A DNA stretch of 64,000 nucleotides, from assembly GCA_045113695.1 (NCBI GenBank), contig JBGUJG010000102.1, forward strand, positions 1 to 64,000. The letters run 5' to 3'. Position numbers and translations under genes: made by a program. This DNA is from UBA4246 sp045113695. GTDB lineage: Bacteria > Bacillota > Clostridia > Christensenellales > Aristaeellaceae. Positions 8,096 through 17,878 of this stretch are shown here, one piece after another. Under the pieces are notes generated by a model that had not been told where the DNA came from, ran no database searches, and saw only the letters and a program-made list of their open reading frames with translations. Every line of letters starts with the position of its first letter. The first letter of the stretch is position 1.

Positions 8096-10097
8096 CCGGG
8101 GCTTCCTCCTTTCCGGGCAGATAGCGGGCAAACCAGTCAACGATCTCCTGCAGGTGCCTCTCCTGCGCTTTCATATTGCCTGTACGGGTCAGGGCATGGT
8201 TTTCCATGGGGAACATCACCAGCCTGAGCGGCACCTCCGGATGGCGTTCCTTCAGCGGGATGAACAGCTGCTCAGCCTGCTCGAACGTACAGCGATAGTC
8301 TTTGTATCCGTGGAGCAGGAGAAGCGGCACGCGGATGTTGTCCACCCGGCTCACATTGCTGCCCCGGGCCCGGTCCTGCAGGTATCTGAGCATCGTGAAG
8401 TGCGGCGGGATCCCGCCGGCCGACACCCAGCCGACGTCCCCAGTGCCGTAGGAGGTGCCCGGGTTCACAAACACCCGCTGGCCCGCGGCGGCGGCGAAAA
8501 AGTCCGTTTTGCTGATCAGCTTCACCGTCATATACCCGCCGTAGCTGCCGCCGGTCACGCCGATCCGGTCTTGGTCCGCGATCCCCCGATGGACGGCGTC
8601 CAGGCACATGTCCATGAGGTCCTGCATCGGCTCGTCCCGCCAGCAGATCCCATCCGCCCGGAAGGCACGGCCGAAACCGGCGCTGCCCCGGGGATTGCCG
8701 TGGATCACGGCAAAGCCTGCCGCCGACAGGGCGTGGAATTCGTGCCAGTAGGCCCGTCCGTACATGGTTTCCGGCCCGCCCTTCACGTCCAGCACGGCGG
8801 GATACGTCCTGCCTTTTTCATACCCGGCGGGATAGGTCAGGAAGTACTGGAGATCGATTTTCCCGTCCCGGGATTGTACATGGCATTCTTCCGTTACCGG
8901 CAGTTCGTATTCCCTGAGCCAGGCATGCTCGTCCGTCAGTTTTTTCCCGTTCAGATACAGATCGGCGGGAGACTGGCCGTTCCCGGCCAATACCGCCAGG
9001 CCGCCCCGGGCGTTCACGGCAAAACCGGTTACATCCCCGAAGGGCAGGAAAAGCGGCTCCGCCTGCCGGTTTCCCTCCAGCAGAACGGAAAAAAGCCCCG
9101 CCTTTCCCCGCCATCCGGTCAGGAACAGCGCCCGGTCCGGAAGGACGGCAAAACAGGAAGCGTTTTCCCCGTTTTCGGTCCGGCTGATGACTGTCTCATC
9201 CACACCGCCGGCAGTTTCTTCTTCCGCAAGGTCCGGGTAAAATACCGGCCGGCTGACATCCCGGAGATCAAACCGGGCCAGCACCCGGGAGAAGCCGTTG
9301 TCAAATTTCCTGTCAGAAAGCGCCCACAGACTGCTGCCCTCGGGTGAAAAAACAGGAGCCTGAACCGCCGGAAACGGGTTCTCCGAAGGAACGCGGATGA
9401 TCTGACCGTCCCCGCTGTTCCAAAGCATCAGAGAAGCGTCGCGGCCGTGCGCTCCCTTTTCGGTATAGGCAAAAAAAGCCGCCAGGCTTCCGTCCGGGGA
9501 CAGAGCGGGATAAACGCTTTCGGTGCCGTCCGGCATCAGGAGGAAGGGGGTTTCCCCCCGGTACAGGCCGGCCACGGGCCGTTCGCCCTTCCGCATGCCG
9601 AACCACTCGTCCATCTTATAGGTCAGGTCTTCGGCCGCATAGGGGCGCAGGGCCAGCTCTTCCTGCCAGGCCTGCTTTTCTTCCGGCCCCATCTCCCGGA
9701 AGGCGGTGCCGGCCGCGATTTCCTCCGGCCAGAGAACGGCCTCAAAGGCTACCGTCTCCCCCGCGATATCATAATGGCTGACCCCGTGCCGCAGGAACGT
9801 CTTCTGGGCCCGCCTGCCGTCCTTCAGGACCCAGACCTGGTTTTCCCCGCTCTCGTCGGAAAGCAGGGAAAGCGCCCCGTCCTTCTGGAAGCGTGGCTGG
9901 CTTTCGCAGTGCCCGGCAGGCGTTTCATAAACCGTATCACCGGTCTCAGCCGCAATCACCCGCACGGCCGGCCGGCACACGCCCGCTTCGTCCGGCTTTC
10001 TGACGACGAAAGCGGCAAAACGGCCGTCCTCAGACACCTGCGGCCAGGAAAGATACGAAAACCGCCGCAGGTCACGGGGCGTAAACTGCTTTTTCAT
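8073..10097 (-). CDS. S9 family peptidase (prolyl oligopeptidase superfamily)
   Basis: Seen: 674 residues. A divergent N-terminal propeller opens with SYLSWPQVSEDGRFAAFVV; the C-terminal hydrolase carries GGSYGGY near 521, HGYKDYRC (acid) and FPMENHALTR (histidine). The Tyr/Gly-rich stretch FVNPGTSYGTGDVGW is shared with the S9 paralogue at 19764. No export signal, so it acts on imported peptides. Eleven bases separate it from the upstream metallopeptidase. Only 30-odd per cent similarity to the sister peptidases is apparent by eye, so these are old paralogues, not recent copies. Confidence 0.92.
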   Translation of the reverse strand: MKKQFTPRDLRRFSYLSWPQVSEDGRFAAFVVRKPDEAGVCRPAVRVIAAETGDTVYETPAGHCESQPRFQKDGALSLLSDESGENQVWVLKDGRRAQKTFLRHGVSHYDIAGETVAFEAVLWPEEIAAGTAFREMGPEEKQAWQEELALRPYAAEDLTYKMDEWFGMRKGERPVAGLYRGETPFLLMPDGTESVYPALSPDGSLAAFFAYTEKGAHGRDASLMLWNSGDGQIIRVPSENPFPAVQAPVFSPEGSSLWALSDRKFDNGFSRVLARFDLRDVSRPVFYPDLAEEETAGGVDETVISRTENGENASCFAVLPDRALFLTGWRGKAGLFSVLLEGNRQAEPLFLPFGDVTGFAVNARGGLAVLAGNGQSPADLYLNGKKLTDEHAWLREYELPVTEECHVQSRDGKIDLQYFLTYPAGYEKGRTYPAVLDVKGGPETMYGRAYWHEFHALSAAGFAVIHGNPRGSAGFGRAFRADGICWRDEPMQDLMDMCLDAVHRGIADQDRIGVTGGSYGGYMTVKLISKTDFFAAAAGQRVFVNPGTSYGTGDVGWVSAGGIPPHFTMLRYLQDRARGSNVSRVDNIRVPLLLLHGYKDYRCTFEQAEQLFIPLKERHPEVPLRLVMFPMENHALTRTGNMKAQERHLQEIVDWFARYLPGKEEAPDETACDD

Positions 10098-10108
10098 GCT
10101 GTATCCTT

Positions 10109-11485
10109 TCAGCGGAGCGCCCAGCGGCAGGACACGGCGTCCCGGCCGGTATCCGCTTCCTTCGCGGGGATTTCCGTCACGGTAAAGAGGCTGTCAAAGC
10201 TGTCCGGGTCCGGCGCGAAATGATCGCCCTCATGCATGGTCCGCCATTCCCGGGAAACGTCCAGGCCGGAGACGCGTTCCACCGTCCGGAGGAACACTTC
10301 GTTGCCCAGCGTGACGCCGGCCCTGTCCTGCGCAAGCAGGTCCAGCACAACGTCGTCCAGGGACTTTGCCCCGCCTGTGGCCCGGCGGATCATCGCGTCC
10401 GTATTGGCCAGGAAAAAGATCCCCCTGCCGTAGGCCAGGCGCTGGGCGCGGCGGTCCTGCCAGCAGACCTTCGCGGCCTCCAGGTCGGACAGGTGACGGG
10501 TGGGATTGGTATAATAATCGTCCGTCCGCTTCTGGATCTCGGCCAGGGCCTGTTCCTTGCTGATCAGTCCGGCCCGCAGCGGGATCATGACGGAATAGTA
10601 TTCCGCCGTCCCTTCCGCGTACCAGGTGGTCTCCCCGTAGGGCACGTCATGGAGGGACGGCCAGTTGTGCACCATCTCGTGGGCCAGCAGGTTCTGCTTG
10701 TCCCGGACCGCTACCGGCTGAAGATCGTTCCAGCCGAACATATAGGACCGGGTCAGGGCGGTCCCGCCGCTGGTTTCCGTCAGATCATGCCGCATGAAGA
10801 TCCGGTACACCGCCTGATCATCCCGGAAGAACCCCTGCATGACGCCAAAGAGCCTGCGAGTATAGTCCGCCAGGGCGCGCACGTCAAAGGCCGGCTCCGT
10901 CAGCCAGTAAAAGCCGAAATCCCCCTCCGTGATCGACCGGACAGGGCCGGACATATAATAAATCTGCCGCAGGACGTCCAGCGTCCCCTCCCGCATGATG
11001 TCGCCCTTGCCCCAGGTGCACACGGCCCGTGCGCCCTCCGGGACGCGGGACAGATCCCAGTGCAGCGAGACGGTTCCCTGCCAGCCCGGCACATTGGCCA
11101 GAAAAGCGATGCCCGGCCCGCTGACGCCGCCCGCCTCCCGGGCAAACTGAAAGTACGGCCCGTGCCGTCCCCGGCTGAGCCGTTCGCACGGGGAAACGGC
11201 GTATTCGATGACCAGCCTGCCCGCTGTGTCCCGCTGCGCATCCCAGCAGCGGTACAGGATGGGATAATTCTCCTCTTCCCGGACGGAAAGGGGCAGGGGG
11301 CCCAGCCCGTCAGATACGCGCACGTCCTCCGGCTCCGCCCCGGGGACGCCCACCGTGCGGAGCTGGGCTTTCATCACCGTCTGCCCGGCTTTCTGCCCGA
11401 AGCCGTCCAGCTCGACCCGTACCAGGACGCGGTCAATGCCCTGTCCATGGTCTTCCGGGGTCAGGGTCACGCGGCAGGCGCTCAT
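10109..11485 (-). CDS. M61-like zinc metallopeptidase
   Basis: Seen: 458 residues. The gluzincin motif HEMVHNW is at 269-275, with a third ligand candidate in EGTAEYYS (Glu 291). The N-terminal half is a beta-rich domain as in M61 glycyl aminopeptidases and related M1-clan enzymes. It is shorter than typical M61 proteins (about 550-600) and has no visible PDZ domain at the C-terminus. No signal peptide. Its start overlaps the stop of the preceding gene by four bases (ATGA), so it is translated with the peptide operon. Probable role: aminopeptidase in the cytoplasm. Family assignment rests on the zinc site and overall layout; a related uncharacterised gluzincin family is the alternative. Confidence 0.75.
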   Translation of the reverse strand: MSACRVTLTPEDHGQGIDRVLVRVELDGFGQKAGQTVMKAQLRTVGVPGAEPEDVRVSDGLGPLPLSVREEENYPILYRCWDAQRDTAGRLVIEYAVSPCERLSRGRHGPYFQFAREAGGVSGPGIAFLANVPGWQGTVSLHWDLSRVPEGARAVCTWGKGDIMREGTLDVLRQIYYMSGPVRSITEGDFGFYWLTEPAFDVRALADYTRRLFGVMQGFFRDDQAVYRIFMRHDLTETSGGTALTRSYMFGWNDLQPVAVRDKQNLLAHEMVHNWPSLHDVPYGETTWYAEGTAEYYSVMIPLRAGLISKEQALAEIQKRTDDYYTNPTRHLSDLEAAKVCWQDRRAQRLAYGRGIFFLANTDAMIRRATGGAKSLDDVVLDLLAQDRAGVTLGNEVFLRTVERVSGLDVSREWRTMHEGDHFAPDPDSFDSLFTVTEIPAKEADTGRDAVSCRWALR

Positions 11486-12423
11486 CTCGCCGCCTCCTCA
11501 TACACCATCCGGGCCGCCGCGATGTCTTCCACCGCCAGGCCCAGGGCGTCGAAGAGGGTAATGTCGCTGTCCGTCTGCCGGCCGGGCGCCTTGCCCAGCA
11601 GCAGCTCCCCGACCGAGCCGACGATATGGTCTTCCGTGATCAGGCCTTCCCGGAGCGGCACCAGGTATTCCCCGCTCTCCTTCCGGCAGGCCGGGGTATA
11701 GTCGGCGTACAGGCGGGCGGCCGCCACCAGGTCGGACGCCGCTTCCCGGGTCGCCGGGCTGAACGTGCCCACGGCGTTGACGTGCGCGCCGGGCCTGACC
11801 ATGGCCCGGGTCAGGTAGGCTTCCTTTGCCGGCGTCAGGGTACAGATGATGTCCGCGTCCCGGACCGCTTCCTCCGCCGAGGAACAGACCGTCACCGGCA
11901 GGCCGTATTTTTCTTCCGTTTCTTTTTTGAACCGTCCGGAAGCCGCTTCGTTCAGGTCAAACACCCGCACCTGATCGACCGGCCTCACCAGGCGGATGGC
12001 CGCCAGGTGGGACCGCGCCTGCGCCCCGGCCCCGATCAGGGCCAGGGTATGGGCGTCCTTCCGGGCCAGCAGGTCCGTCGCCACAGCCGACACGCAGCCC
12101 GTGCGGATCTCCGTCACGGAGCCTGCTTCGATCAGCCCGCTGACGGTGCAGTGCTCACTTTCAAACAGCATCACATACCCGATGTGGGACGGGTATTCGG
12201 TGCCCATGTTCGGGGCGTACGCGGCGATCACCTTGGCCCCGAAATAATCCCCCACATAGGCGGGCATGAAGCCGAAGGCCGCCGTGTTGGGCATTCTGCA
12301 GATCAGGCGCTGCGGCATATCGCACTTCCCGCTCTCCAGGTCAGCCAGGGCCTGCCGCATGGCGGCAATGCACTTTTCGGGCGTCAGGATGTCCCGCACC
12401 TGTTTTTCTTCGATCAGCAGCAT
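11482..12423 (-). CDS. Ornithine cyclodeaminase / mu-crystallin family enzyme
   Basis: Seen: 313 residues. A Rossmann segment LALIGAGAQARSHLAAI carries the NAD(P)-binding glycines; GLIEAGSVTEIRTGCVSAVATDLLAR and the closing FDALGLAVEDIAAARMVYE are family signatures. Known members are ornithine cyclodeaminases, alanine dehydrogenases, ketimine reductases and opine-type enzymes. Start at 12423 follows GGAGA; it overlaps the upstream aminotransferase by ten bases. In this operon it may convert or reduce imino acids released from peptides, or cyclise a basic amino acid. The substrate cannot be read from sequence. Confidence 0.88.
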   Translation of the reverse strand: MLLIEEKQVRDILTPEKCIAAMRQALADLESGKCDMPQRLICRMPNTAAFGFMPAYVGDYFGAKVIAAYAPNMGTEYPSHIGYVMLFESEHCTVSGLIEAGSVTEIRTGCVSAVATDLLARKDAHTLALIGAGAQARSHLAAIRLVRPVDQVRVFDLNEAASGRFKKETEEKYGLPVTVCSSAEEAVRDADIICTLTPAKEAYLTRAMVRPGAHVNAVGTFSPATREAASDLVAAARLYADYTPACRKESGEYLVPLREGLITEDHIVGSVGELLLGKAPGRQTDSDITLFDALGLAVEDIAAARMVYEEAAR

Positions 12424-13595
12424 TGATTTTTCTCCTTCCATGCCGTTTCCAGGTCGCCGAGCGCCTTTTCCACGCAGTGCGCTGGGGAGGCTACGCACAT
12501 GCGGATAAATCCCGGCGCGCCGTAAGCGGACCCGCCGTCCACGTGGAAAAAGGCTTTATGATACAGAAAATCCAGCATTTCCTCTTCGCTGTCAAAATAC
12601 CCGTTCAGGTCGGCCCAAAGGATGTAAGCCCCTTCCCCGCCGTACACTATCGCCTTGGGGAACAGCCTTCCGAACGTCTGTCTGACCAGGCGGATATTGC
12701 TTTGACACACCTCATTGGCCGCCCGCACCCAGGCAAGGCCCTCCGGGCTGTATCCGGCCAGCACGCACTCGTAGGCCAGCGGGTCCATGCTGCCGTAATG
12801 GTCCCGGGTCCGCCGTTCGGCAAAGGCTTCCCGCAGGGCCGGCGACGGGATCAGGATGTTGGCGTGGTTGATCCCCGTCAGGCCGAAGGCCTTGCCCAGG
12901 GATGTCGATACCACAGTGTTTTCCATTGCTTCCGGCAGCGACAGCATGCCCGGGCAGGTTCTCCCCCCGTAGCAGTTGTCGGCAAAGATCTCGTCGCAGA
13001 AAATCACTGCGCCGTGCCGGGCGGCCGCCAATGAAAGGCGGGTCAGTTCTTCCCCGGTCCAGATCTGGCCGATCGGGTTATGCGGGCTGCAGACCACCAG
13101 GATCCGGACGTTCCCGGCGGAAAGAAGGACCTCCAGCCGGTCAAAGTCGATCGAATAACGCGTTTCTCCCCGGATCAGCGGGCAGGAAATGACCGGCCGG
13201 TTCAGCCGGTCGGCCGCCTGGACAAAGCGGTTGTAGACCGGGGGCATCACCAGGACGGCATCCTCCTCCCCGGGACAGAGCAGGCGGATCAGGCTGGCCA
13301 GGGCGTGGATGGTGCCCAGGGTGGGCACGATCCAGTCCGGATCGATCCGGACGCCGCGGCTGTGCTCCATCCACCAGCAGACGGCGTCCCGGTACGCATC
13401 GTCCGCCACCGTGAAACCGTACAGGCCGTTGTCGGCCAGGCGCCTGACCGCTTCCCCGATGACCGGCGCCGTCGGATAATCCGGCTCCGCCCCGTCAAAG
13501 CTCACGTTTCCGTGGGCCAAAACCGCCGGATCGGTGAACATCCGCTTGAGGTTCGCCGGGCGGCGGCGGACCACCGTTTCAAAATCAAATGCCAT
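12414..13595 (-). CDS. PLP-dependent aminotransferase, MalY/PatB type
   Basis: Seen: 393 residues, fold-type I aminotransferase. The PLP lysine lies in STSLGKAFGLTG, the cofactor Asp/Tyr region in VIFCDEIFAD, the NPIG motif in VVCSPHNPIGQ, and the C-terminal arginine in GFIRMCVASP. The closest family is MalY/PatB cystathionine beta-lyase-like enzymes, which cleave C-S bonds or transaminate. Its stop overlaps the cyclodeaminase start, so the two are co-translated. A role in breaking down a sulfur or unusual amino acid freed by the peptidases is a reasonable inference. Confidence 0.88.
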   Translation of the reverse strand: MAFDFETVVRRRPANLKRMFTDPAVLAHGNVSFDGAEPDYPTAPVIGEAVRRLADNGLYGFTVADDAYRDAVCWWMEHSRGVRIDPDWIVPTLGTIHALASLIRLLCPGEEDAVLVMPPVYNRFVQAADRLNRPVISCPLIRGETRYSIDFDRLEVLLSAGNVRILVVCSPHNPIGQIWTGEELTRLSLAAARHGAVIFCDEIFADNCYGGRTCPGMLSLPEAMENTVVSTSLGKAFGLTGINHANILIPSPALREAFAERRTRDHYGSMDPLAYECVLAGYSPEGLAWVRAANEVCQSNIRLVRQTFGRLFPKAIVYGGEGAYILWADLNGYFDSEEEMLDFLYHKAFFHVDGGSAYGAPGFIRMCVASPAHCVEKALGDLETAWKEKNQCC

Positions 13596-14823
13596 GCCGC
13601 ACCCCGTCCGCCTTCTTCCGGATTTTTCCGCCGATCATCACCATCTGAACGCTGTCCGCATGGGCAAGAATCCGGATATCTTCAAGAGGATTGCCCTCCA
13701 CCAGCACCAGGTCCGCCAGTTTCCCCGCTTCCACCGTGCCGATCTCATGATCCCTCCGCATCAGCTTCGCCCCGTTCACGGTGCCCGCTCTGATGGCCTC
13801 CATCGGGGTATAGCCGCAGCGGGTCAGGCTGTAGAATTCCCGGCCGATCTCGCTGTAGGGGGTGTTCGGGCTGTTGGAATAGTCTGTGCCCAGGGCCACG
13901 GTGATGCCGTATTCATGGGCCAGGCGGAACGAGCGCATGGCGGCCTCCCTGACGCCCCGGGCCTTGCGCATCATGTGTTCTGGCAGGTCCTTCATATCCG
14001 CCAGTCCCAGGGCCACGCTCAGCGTGGTCACCAGGGGAATGTTTCGCTCCTTCATGATCCGGCAGCATTCCTCATCCAGCATCACCCCGTGCTCGACGCA
14101 GCCGATGCCCGCCTTGAGGGCCGCCTTCGTGCCCGCTGTCCCGGTGCAGTGGGCAGTCACATAGGTATTGTGCCGCCTGGCTTCGCCGATGATCACCTTC
14201 AGTTCTTCTTCCGAAAACTCCTGGTCGTTGACATCGTCAACGGCGGAGGAGACGCCGCCGGTGGCGCAGATCTTGATAAACTCGGCCCCTTCCCGGAACT
14301 GCCGGCGCACGCCCTTATAGCAGTCCTCCGGCCCGTCCATCATATAGCCGGTCAGGTCTTCCTCGTTGCACCGGGCGACCGGTTTGGTCACGTCAAAATC
14401 GCAGTGGCCGGAGGACATGCTCAGCACCCTCCCGCCCACCATGATCCGGGGACCTTTGATATTGCCTTTACTGACGGCGTCGCGCAGGGCCCGCCCGAAG
14501 GCGCTCATATCCCGCACGCCCGTCACCCCGGCGTCCACCAGGTCGCTCAGGTCGCGCACGGCGGTCAGCAGCAGGTCATACGGCGTATCCCCGCTGCGGT
14601 GCACGCTCTCTGCGCCGGTCAGATGGGCATGGGCGTCGATGAAGCCCGCCATAATGGTCGCGCCTTCGCAGGTGAACACCTCCGCGTCCTGCGGGATCAA
14701 AGCGCCCTCCCGCGGCCCTGCGTACACGATCCGCTCATCCTCCACGATCACGGCGCCGTTTTCAATCGCTTCGTCCTGTACGGAGTCGATGATCCGGCCC
14801 AGCAAAACAGTTTTCCTGCTCAT
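13585..14823 (-). CDS. Metal-dependent amidohydrolase (Xaa-Pro/Xaa-Arg dipeptidase-like)
   Basis: Seen: 412 residues of the amidohydrolase superfamily. Metal ligands: HAH at 65-67, a carboxylated-lysine candidate in FIKICATGG, histidines in VTAHCTG and CVEHGVM, and the aspartate in ALGTDYSNS. The N- and C-termini form the usual small beta-sandwich (MAGFIDAHAHL; KLADLVLVEGNPLEDI). This subgroup (imidazolonepropionase-related) includes dipeptidases for prolyl, arginyl or lysyl dipeptides. Setting among peptidases and a peptide importer supports the dipeptidase reading over a nucleobase deaminase. It overlaps the next gene by 11 bases. Confidence 0.88.
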   Translation of the reverse strand: MSRKTVLLGRIIDSVQDEAIENGAVIVEDERIVYAGPREGALIPQDAEVFTCEGATIMAGFIDAHAHLTGAESVHRSGDTPYDLLLTAVRDLSDLVDAGVTGVRDMSAFGRALRDAVSKGNIKGPRIMVGGRVLSMSSGHCDFDVTKPVARCNEEDLTGYMMDGPEDCYKGVRRQFREGAEFIKICATGGVSSAVDDVNDQEFSEEELKVIIGEARRHNTYVTAHCTGTAGTKAALKAGIGCVEHGVMLDEECCRIMKERNIPLVTTLSVALGLADMKDLPEHMMRKARGVREAAMRSFRLAHEYGITVALGTDYSNSPNTPYSEIGREFYSLTRCGYTPMEAIRAGTVNGAKLMRRDHEIGTVEAGKLADLVLVEGNPLEDIRILAHADSVQMVMIGGKIRKKADGVRHGI

Positions 14824-14835
14824 GTTGTTCTCTCC

Positions 14836-16221
14836 TCAGCTTTCCAGCATATGGCGGAGGTCATCAAGGAAGGCCGCCTTCCCTTCCTCCGTGGAATACA
14901 CCCCGTGTCCGCCCGGGTATTCCCGTACAAGCACCCGGTCCCTGGGCAGCCCGGCGTGAGAAACCAGGTACCGGGTATACCCGGCATGGGTGCACAGGTC
15001 GTACAGGCCGGAGGCAAACAGGACCTTCATGTCCGGGGTGCGCTCCATCCCGTCCTTCAGGCACTCCAGATGGGTGCGCAGGTATTCCCCCACGTCCTCC
15101 GTTTCCATGCGGAACCGGACGTTCACGTTGATGTTGCCGGTATAATAGAGTCTCTGCGTGCGGATCCCGAGCCTCGGCAGGAGCAGGCCGTTCATCACCT
15201 GCAAAGGGACGTTGTCTCCGCCCAGCAGGCGGTAGGTCTCCCCGGCCGGCGTTTTGAGCCGGGCGTCGTACAGGTCCAGCGTATAGCCGGGCAGGGCCTT
15301 TGTCCGGAAATCGCCGGCGGAAAGGACGCGCAGGCCCGTATTCAGGAAATATTCCTCCGGCATGCCGGTAAAGAAGGACAGCCGTTCCGCGCAGCGCTGC
15401 TTTGTTTCCCCGCTGACCTCGTCGCCGTCATACAGGGCGGGCAGCAGCTCCTTCCGGGCAAACGCGCAGGCGTCGGCCGCAAACGAGGCCTGCGTCCCGG
15501 GTTTCTCCTTCATATGGTACCAATGAGTCGCCGCCATGGCGGGCATCATGGCCATCGTCAGGCTGTCCTGCCGGCATTCGTCCGTGGCCAGGCCGATCAG
15601 CACCGCGCCTTTAACCGGGATGCCCGGCACCATGCGGCTTTCGGAATAGGGGCTCCGCCCCAGCTCCGCGATCACCCGGCAGGCCCGCACCGTGCCGTAG
15701 CTTTCCCCGGTGAGATACACCGGGCTGTTCCAGCGCCCGCGGCGGCGCAGCCACTCGATGATCAGGAAGGCGGCGCTGCGGGCGTCCCCGTCCACACAGT
15801 CATATTTTTCCGCCTGCTCCTCTTTGAGCAGCCGGGACAGGCCCACCCCCGCCGGGTCGACAAATACCAGGTCGCACAGGTCCAGCAGGCAGCCCGGGTT
15901 GTCCTGAAGGCCGTAAACGGGTTTCCCGTCCGCGTCCTTTTTGATCAGCCACGGGCCGAAGCATTCCAGGTGCAGCGCGGACGTCGCCGACCCCGGCCCC
16001 CCGTTCCACAGGAACATGACCGGCCGGTTTTCCCCCGCGTTTTCCGCCAGATAGGAGACGGCGAACAGGGACGCTTCCGCCGTCCCGTCCGGGGCGTAAA
16101 AGACAAAATCCTCCGACACCGTCCGGAAAGCGATTTGCTTTCCCGAAACGGTGATCCTGCCGGACGCCTCAAAGCAGCCGGGCGTAAATTGTTCCGTGGT
16201 GAACGGTTCAGGGAGAGACAT
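14836..16221 (-). CDS. S10 serine carboxypeptidase-like peptidase
   Basis: Seen: 461 residues. The S10 signature FLWNGGPGSATSALHLE (about 68-84) forms the oxyanion region, GESYGTVRA carries the nucleophile serine, and YPGGHGVYS near the end carries the histidine. Known S10 enzymes remove C-terminal residues and usually act outside the cytoplasm at low pH; bacterial members are less studied. No signal peptide is visible here, so it seems cytoplasmic, which is noteworthy. It lies in tight order (12 and 22 bases) between the amidohydrolase and an M14 carboxypeptidase. Confidence 0.88.
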   Translation of the reverse strand: MSLPEPFTTEQFTPGCFEASGRITVSGKQIAFRTVSEDFVFYAPDGTAEASLFAVSYLAENAGENRPVMFLWNGGPGSATSALHLECFGPWLIKKDADGKPVYGLQDNPGCLLDLCDLVFVDPAGVGLSRLLKEEQAEKYDCVDGDARSAAFLIIEWLRRRGRWNSPVYLTGESYGTVRACRVIAELGRSPYSESRMVPGIPVKGAVLIGLATDECRQDSLTMAMMPAMAATHWYHMKEKPGTQASFAADACAFARKELLPALYDGDEVSGETKQRCAERLSFFTGMPEEYFLNTGLRVLSAGDFRTKALPGYTLDLYDARLKTPAGETYRLLGGDNVPLQVMNGLLLPRLGIRTQRLYYTGNINVNVRFRMETEDVGEYLRTHLECLKDGMERTPDMKVLFASGLYDLCTHAGYTRYLVSHAGLPRDRVLVREYPGGHGVYSTEEGKAAFLDDLRHMLES

Positions 16222-16243
16222 GATCAGTTCCGCCTCCTTTGGG

Positions 16244-17878
16244 TCAGGGTCTTACGCGCACGGTACGCTCCGCTTTGCCGCATCGCCTGCCGGAAACGGT
16301 GACGGTCAGGTCCGTCTCTTCCGGCACGCGCACCGTGAACACAGCCGCTTTTCTGGAAAAACCATCGATCTTATCCATTTTCAGCGGGTTGCCGCTGAGC
16401 ACCTCGCAGCCTGTGAGCGTGACGGTCAGCCCGGCATCCATTTCTTTTTTCAGGGCGTTTTCCGTCCCGCAGGTCGGCAGGAAGCCCAGGTTCCCGATCT
16501 CCGCCACGACGGTCTGCGTTCCGTTTTCCTCTGTTTTTCTGACGGAAAGGACCGAGAGCCGGGGCATTGCCCTGAGGCCCGTCAGCGCCGCCTGATATCC
16601 TTTTTCGCAGACGCCGGGCAGGAGGGAAACGGGCGGGTTCTGCCAGGAAAATTTCTCGCTCCAGCCGCCGATCTCCACCGCGGTCCCGCCGTCCGCGTCC
16701 CGCCACTGGGGATGATCAAAGCGCGTCCAGGGCCTGAAACCTTTTCCTCCGTTGTGCTTTTCATCCCACAGGATCGCCGTTTCCGCTTCCCGCAGGAACT
16801 GTTCCTCCGTTTCGGCAAAGAACATGCTCCAGTTCTCCGGCCGCTCCGGGTCAGCCTGACGGTGGAAATCCCACAGCTCGGTCACAAAGGCCATGATTCC
16901 TTTTTCAAAATATTCCCAGGCGGTATAGCAGCCCGGGGCGATGTCCTTCGCCCCTTCCGGGAAAATGCCCTCACATTTGTAACCCGTCTTTTTCCGCATC
17001 GAAAGGCCCAGCTGCCGCATGGCCTCCGCGTCCGGCGCGTCCAGGTGGGGGCAGAAGGCGGCGGGAGAAATATGCAGGCCGCCGAAGGTGTGGAAATTCA
17101 TATGGAAGACGATATTGGGATGGGCGCATACGAAATCGTACATCGCCTTTGCTTCCCGGTCATGCAGGGGTTCCGGCCCGCTGGTGGGCCGCTCCGGGTC
17201 GGGATAATCCTTGTTCCACTCGAACGGGAACTGGCGGTTCGGGTCCAGGTCCTCCTGCGGGCGGGCGTCCCGCAGGTTCACGAACTCTTCCGGGGTCCCC
17301 CGGAAAATACCTTCGGACACCAGGGTGTAGAAAGGCCCCTCCGTATCGTCCGGAAGGCGCTTCATCATCACCCGGGGATCCTTGTCCCACGCCTTCCACT
17401 TCCCGGCCGGGTCCGGAATGCGCATCTGGCGGATCTCCCCGTCCCCGTCCAGATCGCAGGGCTGAATGCCGTTCTCCTCCGGATAGTATTTTTCGGCAGA
17501 TCCCCTCATCACCCGGGGCGTGGTCAGGTATACCTCGGCCGCATCCGCGCTGATCCTGGGAACGGCATAAACCGTACAGCGGTCCAGAAGGGAAGTGATC
17601 TCCCTGTCCGTTCCGTAAGCGGACAGCCATTTGTCCAGCGTATACAGGACCGCCATCGAGGAGGCCACCTCTCCGGAATGGATGTTCCCGTCCATGAAGA
17701 ATGCCGCTTTGTCCTCCGCCGCGCCGGTCCGGCCGTTGCAGACCGTCAGGCACCAGATGTCCCGCCCCTCAAAGGTTTTGCCCGTGCTGGACAGGGAGCA
17801 GAGGTCCGGGTACTTTTTGACAAAGTCAAGGAGGGCGCTGACGATTTCCCCGTACAGATAATAGCGGTCCGGCTTCAT
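16244..17878 (-). CDS. M14 family zinc carboxypeptidase
   Basis: Seen: 544 residues. Zinc ligands H67 and E70 in DGNIHSGEVASS, the third in the HMNFHTFGG region, and the catalytic glutamate in AFVTELWDFH. A C-terminal beta domain (about 430-544) resembles the transthyretin-like add-on of some M14 proteins. Start at 17878 overlaps the previous stop by four bases. No signal peptide. With the S10 enzyme it supplies carboxypeptidase activity to the operon. Confidence 0.9.
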   Translation of the reverse strand: MKPDRYYLYGEIVSALLDFVKKYPDLCSLSSTGKTFEGRDIWCLTVCNGRTGAAEDKAAFFMDGNIHSGEVASSMAVLYTLDKWLSAYGTDREITSLLDRCTVYAVPRISADAAEVYLTTPRVMRGSAEKYYPEENGIQPCDLDGDGEIRQMRIPDPAGKWKAWDKDPRVMMKRLPDDTEGPFYTLVSEGIFRGTPEEFVNLRDARPQEDLDPNRQFPFEWNKDYPDPERPTSGPEPLHDREAKAMYDFVCAHPNIVFHMNFHTFGGLHISPAAFCPHLDAPDAEAMRQLGLSMRKKTGYKCEGIFPEGAKDIAPGCYTAWEYFEKGIMAFVTELWDFHRQADPERPENWSMFFAETEEQFLREAETAILWDEKHNGGKGFRPWTRFDHPQWRDADGGTAVEIGGWSEKFSWQNPPVSLLPGVCEKGYQAALTGLRAMPRLSVLSVRKTEENGTQTVVAEIGNLGFLPTCGTENALKKEMDAGLTVTLTGCEVLSGNPLKMDKIDGFSRKAAVFTVRVPEETDLTVTVSGRRCGKAERTVRVRP

